Source: Flavobacterium sp.
GTDB lineage: Bacteria; Bacteroidota; Bacteroidia; Flavobacteriales; Flavobacteriaceae
DNA length: 6,573 nucleotides
Assembly (NCBI GenBank): GCA_004296145.1
Contig: SEBM01000236.1
Span: 1 to 6,573, forward strand
Direction of reading: 5' to 3'
Position 1 is the first letter of the stretch. Each line of letters begins with the position of its first letter. The notes beneath the pieces are model-generated. The model made no database searches and had not been told where the DNA came from. It saw only the letters and a list, made by a program, of their open reading frames with translations. Position numbers and translations under genes: made by a program. Positions 1 through 5,366 of this stretch are shown one piece after another.

Positions 1-152
1 TTTGTTTAATTTATAATAATTAAAAAATGCTATGTTTTCAAATATAACAATTTTGAATTTTACACGTTATGTTGTTGTTTTGTGTTACAAAATGAAATGG
101 GAAAGCCGAAAACCAAAGAGAGTAGGCAAAAATTATAATACAATACCACTTT

Positions 153-671
153 ATGAAAGCATTTTTACCCACAATCTGCTTGATGTTCTTAACCCTTTTT
201 ACTTCGCAAGCGCAAACTAGTACACCTGCCGCAAATCCTTTTCCATCTATCAGTACATTAACAAATTGGGCAAGTTTAAACTCGCAGCAACAATTTGACG
301 TTGCTATTCGTGCCGTTGGTTTTAAATTTGAAGTAAAAGAACCGGGCGAAGGCTCAACTGCTTATACCTATATTCGTAAAGTATCAGTTAATGAAGTAAA
401 CTATACAGACAGAATCGTATACAGAATTACTAATAATAACTCTGCCAGCATCATTTCATTAGTTACCGCTTCTACTGACTTAGTAAGTTTGTACACACCA
501 CAATTGGCAACTTTCAAAAACAATAATTGTAAAACGGAAATGTCTAAAGACAAAAACACGACTTGCAGTTGCTACGAAAGCGTAAATTTTGCAATTGACC
601 TTTGTGATGAGCGCGTAAAATTGACTATGGGTGACGGAAATAAATATTTTGTTTCTGTAGCTAAAAAATAA
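153..671 (+). CDS. Small secreted protein of unknown function, four cysteines in the mature part
   Basis: I do not recognise a family for this 172-residue protein. The N-terminus is a clear Sec signal peptide: Lys2, a hydrophobic stretch at about residues 4-17, then a polar SQAQ region with likely cleavage after Ala20. Cys9 lies inside the hydrophobic core without a lipobox, so this is probably not a lipoprotein. The mature part starts with a Ser/Thr/Pro/Ala-rich linker (about 21-36) followed by a compact soluble domain. Cys126, Cys138, Cys140 (a CSC motif) and Cys151 cluster in the C-terminal third and could form two disulfides in the periplasm or outside the cell. There is no C-terminal sorting domain, and the protein ends in KK. 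The start at Met1 is chosen because it gives a complete signal peptide; Met11 would destroy it. It is the only rightward gene here and its neighbours give no functional clue. The coding call is firm; the function is unknown. Confidence 0.85.
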   Translation: MKAFLPTICLMFLTLFTSQAQTSTPAANPFPSISTLTNWASLNSQQQFDVAIRAVGFKFEVKEPGEGSTAYTYIRKVSVNEVNYTDRIVYRITNNNSASIISLVTASTDLVSLYTPQLATFKNNNCKTEMSKDKNTTCSCYESVNFAIDLCDERVKLTMGDGNKYFVSVAKK

Positions 672-674
672 ATC

Positions 675-688
675 CTGAAAATTTTCAG
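675..688. repeat. 14-bp perfect palindrome just after the secreted-protein gene
   Basis: CTGAAAATTTTCAG is its own reverse complement and starts 4 nt after the stop codon at 669-671. It has no loop, so it would make a poor RNA hairpin. It could be a dimer-protein binding site or chance in AT-rich DNA. No function is claimed. Confidence 0.3.
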
Positions 689-710
689 ATCTATATTACT
701 TTGAGTTGTT

Positions 711-758
711 TTCCAAATCTTTTTAAATCTTAACGAGTAAGCTTAAAAAGATTTGGGA
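711..758. terminator. Hairpin between convergent genes, likely bidirectional terminator
   Basis: Bases 713-726 (CCAAATCTTTTTAA) are perfectly complementary to 743-756, a 14-bp stem. It can extend by a G-U wobble (712/757) and a T-A pair (711/758). The 16-nt loop can itself pair CTTA (729-732) with TAAG (738-741). It lies 40 nt after the stop of the rightward gene and 9 nt beyond the stop of the leftward acetyltransferase gene, where a shared terminator is expected. Neither strand has a clean run of T after the stem, so it may instead act as a 3'-end stabilising hairpin. The inverted repeat is certain; its role is inferred from position. Confidence 0.6.
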
Positions 759-766
759 TACATTTC

Positions 767-1297
767 TTAGTATAAGTTTGGGTTTCTTAATTCATACCAG
801 ACTTGTGTTTCGTTCTCGTATTCAAACGAGTTTATATAGCGAAAACCTAATTTCTCCAAAACCTTTCTCGAAGTTTCATTTCCTTCATCCGCGTAAGCGT
901 AAAGAGCTTCAACCTTCATTTCATCAAAAGCATATTTTACAAATGCCTTTGCTGCCTCGGTAGAATATCCTTTTCCCCAGTGTTTTTCTATAAAACGATA
1001 GCCTAATTCATAAAAATTCTGGTGGTTATTAATTTCATAGTTAATGAATTTAATTCCAGACCAACCCAAAAATTCGTTAGTTTCTTTTAAAATAACAGCC
1101 CAGCGGCCTATTTCAAAATCCTTGTATTGTTGTTGGAGATTCTCAATAGAAGCAATACTTTGCTGAATACTTGTAACAGGTTTCTTTCCAACAAAAATAT
1201 GCACATTAGGATTAGAGTCCAATTCAAACATCCCGTCGGCATCAGAAAGAACAAATTCTCTTAAGATCAATCGTTCCGTTTCAATTGGTTTTTTCAT
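767..1297 (-). CDS. GNAT-family N-acetyltransferase, RimJ/RimL type
   Basis: This 176-residue protein is predicted to transfer an acetyl group from acetyl-CoA to an amino group. The RimJ/RimL branch acts on protein N-termini, small amines or antibiotics; the substrate here cannot be told from sequence. It opens with TERLILREF (7-15), the usual first strand of this branch. The acetyl-CoA site is motif A at about 97-117, ELGY followed by HWGKGYSTEAA, where Trp107-Gly108-Lys109-Gly110-Tyr111 forms the pyrophosphate loop. NETSRKVLEKLGF (140-152) is the conserved motif B helix with its Asn. Length is normal for a single-domain GNAT. No signal peptide or membrane segment is present, so it should be cytoplasmic. 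The start codon lies only 4 nt after the stop of the HAD phosphatase gene, so the two are very likely co-transcribed and perhaps translationally coupled. It is the last gene of the leftward block, followed by the hairpin at 711-758. Confidence 0.9.
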   Translation of the reverse strand: MKKPIETERLILREFVLSDADGMFELDSNPNVHIFVGKKPVTSIQQSIASIENLQQQYKDFEIGRWAVILKETNEFLGWSGIKFINYEINNHQNFYELGYRFIEKHWGKGYSTEAAKAFVKYAFDEMKVEALYAYADEGNETSRKVLEKLGFRYINSFEYENETQVWYELRNPNLY

Positions 1298-1301
1298 TGT
1301 T

Positions 1302-2105
1302 TTAATTTAAAATAAAACGTTGTACTACTTCTGCCACTCCGTCATTATTATTTGAAGCCACAATGATATCGGCTCTGTCACGCAATTCAGGAGTAACATT
1401 ATCAACCCAAACTCCCAATCCGGCATATTCTATCATTGTCAGGTCATTTCCGGCGTTACCGACAGCGATAATTTCACTTTGATGAATACCTAGTTTATGT
1501 GCCAGAAGTTTTAAACTATTCGCTTTATCAATTCCGTTTTGAGCCGCTTCTAAGAAAAAAGGTTTGGACATTGCAATACTTAAATCGGGCATAGCCACTT
1601 TTAAATCTTTTTCTACTTCTTTCAGATAAGAAGGTTCTTGCAGCAAAATGCATTTTACAGCCGGTCTGTCAACTGCTTCTTTAAAACTTGCCACTTTTCT
1701 ATGCGGTAATCCTGTAATATCTTTTTCAATATCAATATATTCAGAATCGGTTTCACTTATAATCTCACCGTCAAGATAAGTGATTATATGAGTTTTCATT
1801 TTTACACTGTAATCGTATAAAGCGTGAATTTGTTCAACCGTTAGTTTCTGTTCAAAAAAGACCAGATCATCTTTAACAGAACTAATTATTGCACCATTAA
1901 ACGAAATAATATAAGAATTGTTTAAATCGAGTTCCAGTTCTTTGGCATACGCTGTCATGGCAGTTGTCGGGCGGCCGGAAGCCAACACCACGTAAACTCC
2001 TTTTGCCTGAGCTTCTAAAAGTACTTTTTTATTTAAATCTGAAATTTTATGATCGTCTGTCAACAAGGTATCATCCATGTCGAGCACTAGCATTTTGTAT
2101 TGCAT
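1302..2105 (-). CDS. Cof-type HAD-IIB phosphatase (YidA-like)
   Basis: A 267-residue cytoplasmic Mg-dependent phosphatase of the haloacid dehalogenase superfamily, Cof subfamily; relatives dephosphorylate sugar phosphates and other small phosphorylated metabolites. Motif I is DMDDTL (9-14), with nucleophile Asp9 and acid/base Asp11. Motif II is LASGR (41-45) with Ser43. Motif III is Lys194 in GIDKANSL. Motif IV is GNAGNDLTMI (216-225), where the usual GDxxND appears as GNxxND, so the first acidic residue is Asn217. The cap domain (about 85-190) is the alpha/beta type IIB insert. The C-terminus resembles the E. coli YidA pattern as I remember it, with an EYAGLGV segment and a terminal DGVAEVV helix. 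Met1 is used as the start, but Met5 is also possible. The leader is short: an A-rich 8-nt stretch separates the start from the inverted-repeat element at 2114-2186. The stop is 4 nt before the acetyltransferase gene, indicating co-transcription. The exact substrate is unknown. Confidence 0.92.
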   Translation of the reverse strand: MQYKMLVLDMDDTLLTDDHKISDLNKKVLLEAQAKGVYVVLASGRPTTAMTAYAKELELDLNNSYIISFNGAIISSVKDDLVFFEQKLTVEQIHALYDYSVKMKTHIITYLDGEIISETDSEYIDIEKDITGLPHRKVASFKEAVDRPAVKCILLQEPSYLKEVEKDLKVAMPDLSIAMSKPFFLEAAQNGIDKANSLKLLAHKLGIHQSEIIAVGNAGNDLTMIEYAGLGVWVDNVTPELRDRADIIVASNNNDGVAEVVQRFILN

Positions 2106-2113
2106 TCTTTTTT

Positions 2114-2186
2114 AGTTTTCAGTTTTCAGTCGCAGTTTTCAGTGTAAAGTATTAAAACTGTGAACTGAAAACTGCGACTGAAAACT
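2114..2186. repeat. Intergenic element A: inverted pair of tandem 6-7-mers, 23-bp perfect stem
   Basis: Bases 2121-2143 are perfectly complementary to 2164-2186, a 23-bp stem around a 20-nt loop. Each arm is built of short tandem units. On the + strand the left arm reads AGTTTTC (2114-2120), AGTTTTC (2121-2127), AGTCGC (2128-2133), AGTTTTC (2134-2140), then AGTGT. The right side carries the complementary units AAAACTG, TGAACTG, AAAACTG, CGACTG, AAAACT (2154-2186). The element starts 2 nt after the stop of the DUF2007 gene and ends 8 nt before the start of the HAD gene, so it nearly fills the 83-nt gap. In mRNA it would be a strong hairpin close to the HAD start. No T-run follows it on either strand, so a classical intrinsic terminator is not supported. 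It shares its architecture, but not its sequence, with the elements at 3937-4023 and 5202-5359. Confidence 0.9.
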
Positions 2187-2188
2187 TC

Positions 2189-2407
2189 TTAAATACTCAT
2201 TCTAAAATCCTCGATAACAGGGTTTGCTTTTGCAAAATCTGTTTCCTGGATAAAAACCTCAACGGCTAAATCTGTTTGTCCAAAACCGCCTAATCTTGCC
2301 GATTGGATATTATCTTTTTTTACTGTTTCTACACCAGCTTCTTCTAATTTTCCCTGTAAGGCAAGAGCCAAAACTTCACTTCCTGAAAACACCTTCATTA
2401 ATCCCAT
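2189..2407 (-). CDS. DUF2007 family small protein
   Basis: A 72-residue cytoplasmic protein matching, by recall, the DUF2007 family, often labelled putative signal-transducing protein. The family's function is not established, and none is claimed here. The visible pattern is a first strand and turn KVFSGSEVLALALQGKLEEAG (5-25), in which the Ser/Gly-Ser turn leads into an amphipathic helix. A second strand then carries VETVKKDN, and QTDLAVEVFI (44-53) forms the next strand before a helix ending EDFRM. The protein is small enough to be a single ferredoxin-like fold. Met1 (2407) or Met4 (2398) could be the start; the first is kept because it has the usual short spacing (20 nt) from the stop of the upstream alpha/beta hydrolase gene. 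The two genes are probably co-transcribed. Element A begins 2 nt past the stop codon. Confidence 0.82.
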   Translation of the reverse strand: MGLMKVFSGSEVLALALQGKLEEAGVETVKKDNIQSARLGGFGQTDLAVEVFIQETDFAKANPVIEDFRMSI

Positions 2408-2427
2408 AACATTTGTTTTTATAATTT

Positions 2428-3243
2428 TTATTGTAATATAATTTCTAATTGATTTTGAAAATCCTGATTTTCATTCATCCCGATATGTTCCTGATTTTTT
2501 AAAGGATAAAAATGTCCATTCGGTTTTAATAATTCATTTAACCGAACTGAATTTGAATACGGAATCAACTGATCGTTCATTCCATGAAAAATATAAATCG
2601 GAGCTTTTATTTTCGGAAGATATTCATAAGTTTCCAAATGGAACTTTTTCATAAAATTTGGAAAAAACGGAACTCTGTTACTCGACAATTCACTGAAACT
2701 GTAATATGGAGATTGCAAAATTAAAGCTTTGGGTTTATTTTCAGATGCCAAAATCGCTGCCAATCCCGAACCAATTGAATAACCTGTAATTATAATTTTG
2801 TTTTCAGGATATCGCTGGCATAAATTTTTATAAACTATCGCGACATCTTTATTTAACTGATCTTCATTCTCAATTTCACCTTCACTTTTACCAAAACTTC
2901 TGTAATCCAGAATGAAAATATCATATCCCAAATCAGTATAAATTTTAGCAATTCTTCCCCAAGTTTCTAAGGTTCCTGCATTTCCATGAAGGTAAAAAAC
3001 CAATCCTTTTGATTTTTCTGCTTTAAATAATAAGCCATTCAGATTTACATCGTCAAAAGATTTAATATTTAATTCTTCATGTTGCACTTTATAACCAAAC
3101 TGATAATCCTTTGGAAGTGACGCACTCTGAAAAATCATTCCAACCTGATTGAAATATACATATGAAATAATCAAAAGATAAATAATAACAAAAAATGCTA
3201 AAAGTACAATCATTAAAAATTTAAGCGTTTTTAATATTTCCAT
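2428..3243 (-). CDS. Membrane-anchored alpha/beta hydrolase (BEM46/ABHD13-like)
   Basis: A 271-residue serine hydrolase attached by one N-terminal membrane helix. Residues about 9-30 are almost purely hydrophobic after Lys5 and Lys8, with no obvious cleavage site, so a signal anchor is likely. The catalytic domain follows from about residue 55. HGNAG (86-90) supplies the oxyanion hole and matches the HGNxG hallmark of the BEM46/ABHD13 group. The nucleophile elbow GYSIGSG (154-160) carries Ser156. Asp224 in GMNDQLIP and His253 in QEHIGM complete the Ser-Asp-His triad in the expected order and spacing. DYRSFGKSEG (113-122) is the typical strand-4 turn. Length is normal. The probable reaction is hydrolysis of an ester, thioester or amide substrate at the membrane; the substrate is unknown. 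Its gene starts 22 nt after the stop of the DEAD-box-like gene and is followed after 20 nt by the DUF2007 gene, so the three look like one operon. Confidence 0.9.
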   Translation of the reverse strand: MEILKTLKFLMIVLLAFFVIIYLLIISYVYFNQVGMIFQSASLPKDYQFGYKVQHEELNIKSFDDVNLNGLLFKAEKSKGLVFYLHGNAGTLETWGRIAKIYTDLGYDIFILDYRSFGKSEGEIENEDQLNKDVAIVYKNLCQRYPENKIIITGYSIGSGLAAILASENKPKALILQSPYYSFSELSSNRVPFFPNFMKKFHLETYEYLPKIKAPIYIFHGMNDQLIPYSNSVRLNELLKPNGHFYPLKNQEHIGMNENQDFQNQLEIILQ

Positions 3244-3265
3244 TTAAATTCAAAATCGTTCTGAT

Positions 3266-3928
3266 TTATTCTTCTTCAATCTGATCTTCTTCTTCGTCAA
3301 GTTCGTCTTCTCCTTCTTCATCCATATCAAAAAGGAAAGGTTCCAGCAACATTTTGTCAGCCAGAATTTCTATTCGTTCTGTCAGTTCTTCAGCAAAAAT
3401 AATTCGCTGTACTTTGGCAATACTATTCGATATACGCATGATTTTAGTTTCATGGCGCAATTTCAGGATCGGATCTGCATCATCCAGAATAAACATTTTC
3501 AAACGGTTTACGTTATAGCCTGCAGTCGTAAACATATCGCTCAATTTATTTGGTGTACCAATTAGAACATCAATTCCGGTAGAAATATAATTTTTATCAT
3601 AATCCATATCTCCTTTATCGTGCACACCATAAATTTCAAGATCAGTATACTTTCCGTATTTCGCAAAAAGTTCTACCATTTCCAAGACTTTGGTTTTGTC
3701 TTCTACAATAATCAAAGCTCGTGGAGATTCTTCTACTTTTCCTGCCAATTGCTGAATTACATTCAGTACAATTGTAGTCGATTTTCCGCTTCCAGCCGGA
3801 GACAGAATAATACAATCTGCACCACTTTTTATTGTAGAAAAAGTTTCCTGCTGCAAGATATTTGCCTCAGTAAGACCGTTTTCTATTAATGCGTCTTGTA
3901 GCTTTTCGTTTATTTTTTTTAGTTTCAT
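3266..3928 (-). CDS. Truncated DEAD-box-like protein, one RecA domain plus acidic tail
   Basis: A 220-residue protein homologous to the first RecA domain of DEAD-box RNA helicases. The Q-motif glutamine is probably Gln26, spaced from the P-loop as in eIF4A. Walker A is SPAGSGKST (43-51) with Lys49. Motif Ib appears as GTPNKL (124-129, usual GTPGRL). Motif II is LDDADP (148-153), so DEAD has become DDAD, with Asp in place of the catalytic Glu. The place where motif III (SAT) should stand reads FAEE (178-181), so SAT is absent. The second RecA domain, carrying motifs IV-VI and the arginine finger, is missing. The last 20 residues (201-220) are strongly acidic, 14 of 20 being Asp or Glu. ATP binding is plausible; processive or strand-separating activity is doubtful. 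The reading frame is intact and the protein ends cleanly, so a conserved accessory form is more likely than decay. A role in RNA or ribosome metabolism is a guess. The start is 8 nt from element C. Confidence 0.85.
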   Translation of the reverse strand: MKLKKINEKLQDALIENGLTEANILQQETFSTIKSGADCIILSPAGSGKSTTIVLNVIQQLAGKVEESPRALIIVEDKTKVLEMVELFAKYGKYTDLEIYGVHDKGDMDYDKNYISTGIDVLIGTPNKLSDMFTTAGYNVNRLKMFILDDADPILKLRHETKIMRISNSIAKVQRIIFAEELTERIEILADKMLLEPFLFDMDEEGEDELDEEEDQIEEE

Positions 3929-3936
3929 TATTTTAT

Positions 3937-4023
3937 GCTATAAGCTATAGGCTTTATGCCTTAGCAAATTAGTGTTATTATTCTGCGGTTTCTGCCTGGA
4001 GCGTATCGCCTAAAGCATATTGC
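3937..4023. repeat. Intergenic element C: inverted pair of degenerate tandem 7-mers
   Basis: On the + strand four consecutive 7-mers run GCTATAA (3937-3943), GCTATAG (3944-3950), GCTTTAT (3951-3957), GCCTTAG (3958-3964). On the - strand, reading leftward from 4023, five consecutive 7-mers also all begin with GC: GCAATAT (4023-4017), GCTTTAG (4016-4010), GCGATAC (4009-4003), GCTCCAG (4002-3996), GCAGAAA (3995-3989). The two arrays point toward each other across a 24-nt spacer. Pairing is imperfect: GCTATAGGC and GCCTAAAGC match with one mismatch. The element starts 6 nt after the stop of the response-regulator gene and ends 8 nt before the start of the DEAD-box-like gene. It looks like an older, diverged version of the architecture seen at 2114-2186 and 5202-5359. 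Confidence 0.65.
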
Positions 4024-4029
4024 TTCTTA

Positions 4030-5193
4030 TTATTTGCTTGCGAACATTTTCACGTCTGTTTCTGAGATTTCGTTTCCTCCAAGGATAATTAATCTTTCCA
4101 CAACATTTCGAAGTTCACGGATATTTCCTGTCCAATCATATTCCTGTAATAATTTTATGGCTTGCGCCGAAAAACCTTTTACAGCATTCCCCTGCTCTGA
4201 TGCAATTTTCTCGGTAAAATGTGTTATCAAAGCCGGAATATCATCACGTCTTTCATTTAATGGCGGAACTTTGATTAAAATAACAGCTAATCTGTGGTAT
4301 AAATCTTCACGAAAACGACCTTCGGCAATTTCTGTTTTTAAATCTTTATTCGTTGCCGCCACAACACGTACATCTACTTTTATATCTTTTTCTGCTCCAA
4401 CTCTTGTAATCATACTTTCCTGGAGCGCACGTAAAACTTTGGCTTGCGCCGAAAGACTCATATCCCCAATTTCATCTAAGAAAATAGTTCCTTTGTCTGC
4501 AGCTTCAAATTTCCCTGCACGATCTTTTACTGCCGATGTAAAAGCCCCTTTTACGTGACCAAACAATTCACTTTCAATCAATTCACTTGGAATTGCAGCG
4601 CAGTTTACTTCGATTAAAGGGAAATTAGCGCGTTCACTTTTTTCATGTAATTGATGTGCAACCAATTCTTTACCGGTTCCGTTTGGACCTGTAATAAGAA
4701 CTCTGGCTTCGGTTTGGGCTACTTTATCAATCATTACTTTTATATGATTGATCGCTTCGCTTTCACCAACCATTTCGTAATTTTTGCTGACTTTTTTCTT
4801 TAGGATTTTATTTTCAACTACAAGTTGTTTTTTGTCCAAAGCATTACGAACGGTATTTAATAAACGGTTTAAATCAGGCGGTTTTGAGATATAATCAAAA
4901 GCTCCCAGACGCATGGTATGAATTGCCGTTTCCATGTCGCCGTGACCTGAAATCATTACCATCGGAATCTCCGGTTTTATTTTTTTTACTTCTTCTAAAA
5001 CCTCAACTCCGTCCATTTTTGGCATTTTGATATCGCACAAAACCAAATCGTAATCGTTGTTTTTTATTTTCTCCAGACCAGCAACTCCGTCTTCAGCTTC
5101 ATCAACCTGATACGTATCGTTTTCTTCAGAAAGAATTTTTACCAAAACTCTTCTGATTGCTGCTTCGTCTTCTATAATTAGTATTTTGCTCAT
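4030..5193 (-). CDS. NtrC-like sigma-54 response regulator without DNA-binding domain
   Basis: A 387-residue two-component regulator with an N-terminal receiver domain (about 1-120) and a sigma-54-interacting AAA+ domain (about 140-370). The receiver has acidic residues Glu8/Asp9, phosphoacceptor Asp54 in VLCDIKMP, Ser82 and Lys104. A helical linker (about 118-138) joins it to the AAA+ part. Walker A is GPNGTGKE (169-176). The sigma-54 contact loop reads GAFTSA (216-221) instead of the usual GAFTGA. Walker B is TIFLDE (236-241), sensor I is Asn282, the arginine-finger region is FREDLYHRL (294-302) and sensor II is in WTGNIRELRN (354-363). The protein stops 24 residues past that motif; the Fis-type helix-turn-helix normally found after it is missing. 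It should still assemble into a ring and remodel sigma-54 polymerase, perhaps from solution. No histidine kinase gene is in the window. The start codon follows an A-rich leader next to element B. Confidence 0.93.
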   Translation of the reverse strand: MSKILIIEDEAAIRRVLVKILSEENDTYQVDEAEDGVAGLEKIKNNDYDLVLCDIKMPKMDGVEVLEEVKKIKPEIPMVMISGHGDMETAIHTMRLGAFDYISKPPDLNRLLNTVRNALDKKQLVVENKILKKKVSKNYEMVGESEAINHIKVMIDKVAQTEARVLITGPNGTGKELVAHQLHEKSERANFPLIEVNCAAIPSELIESELFGHVKGAFTSAVKDRAGKFEAADKGTIFLDEIGDMSLSAQAKVLRALQESMITRVGAEKDIKVDVRVVAATNKDLKTEIAEGRFREDLYHRLAVILIKVPPLNERRDDIPALITHFTEKIASEQGNAVKGFSAQAIKLLQEYDWTGNIRELRNVVERLIILGGNEISETDVKMFASK

Positions 5194-5201
5194 TTCTTTT
5201 A

Positions 5202-5359
5202 AGGTTCAAAGTTGCAAAGGTTCAAAGCGACAAAGCTTTCTTTTCTTTGTCACTATAAACACTACATCTTTATTTCATATTCGTTGTAATTTAATTTTAA
5301 TCGCAAAATGACACAGATTAAAAAGCTTTGTCGCTTTGAACCTCTGAGCCTTTGCACCT
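5202..5359. repeat. Intergenic element B: inverted pair of tandem 8-mers
   Basis: The left arm on the + strand is four 8-mers in a row: GGTTCAAA (5203-5210), GTTGCAAA (5211-5218), GGTTCAAA (5219-5226), GCGACAAA (5227-5234), then GCTTT. The right arm (5322-5359) read on the - strand gives GGTGCAAA, GGCTCAGA, GGTTCAAA, GCGACAAA, GCTTT. Over 38 nt the arms match at 33 positions, and the inner 22 bp (5218-5239 with 5322-5343) are perfect. The AT-rich loop between them is 82 nt (5240-5321). A competing local hairpin exists: GACAAAG (5229-5235) can pair with CTTTGTC (5245-5251). The element begins 7 nt after the stop of the permease gene and ends 8 nt before the start of the response-regulator gene. 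I found no convincing Bacteroidota promoter in the loop. Confidence 0.9.
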
Positions 5360-5366
5360 ATAAAAA

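Noticed and set aside
1..152. Possible Bacteroidota promoter upstream of the secreted-protein gene (TATGTTTT at 31-38, near TAnnTTTG)
   Set aside because: The -7 match lacks the final G, and the only upstream TTTG (1-4) is spaced too far (26 nt). A promoter is expected here but I cannot place it.
32..220. 62-codon rightward open frame overlapping the start of the secreted-protein gene
   Set aside because: It overlaps the signal-peptide region in another frame, has no recognisable domain, and lies in AT-rich leader sequence. The 153-671 frame has a proper signal peptide and is the real gene.
2106..2188. Element A as a classical intrinsic terminator
   Set aside because: The stem is strong but no T-run follows it on either strand. 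Its similarity in layout to the other two elements suggests a different nature.
2114..4023. CRISPR array or integron-type attachment sites as the explanation of the short repeats
   Set aside because: Units are only 6-8 nt with no unique spacers, and no cas or integrase gene is present.
3973..4034. Frame-shifted C-terminal extension of the response regulator (leftward, ending QYALGDTLQAETAE)
   Set aside because: It looks protein-like but is only about 17 residues, sits behind two tandem stop codons in the true frame, is not a helix-turn-helix, and coincides with the 7-mer array.
4034..4558. 174-codon rightward open frame inside the response-regulator gene
   Set aside because: It is antisense to the highly conserved AAA+ domain and has no motifs of its own; it is a shadow of the real gene.
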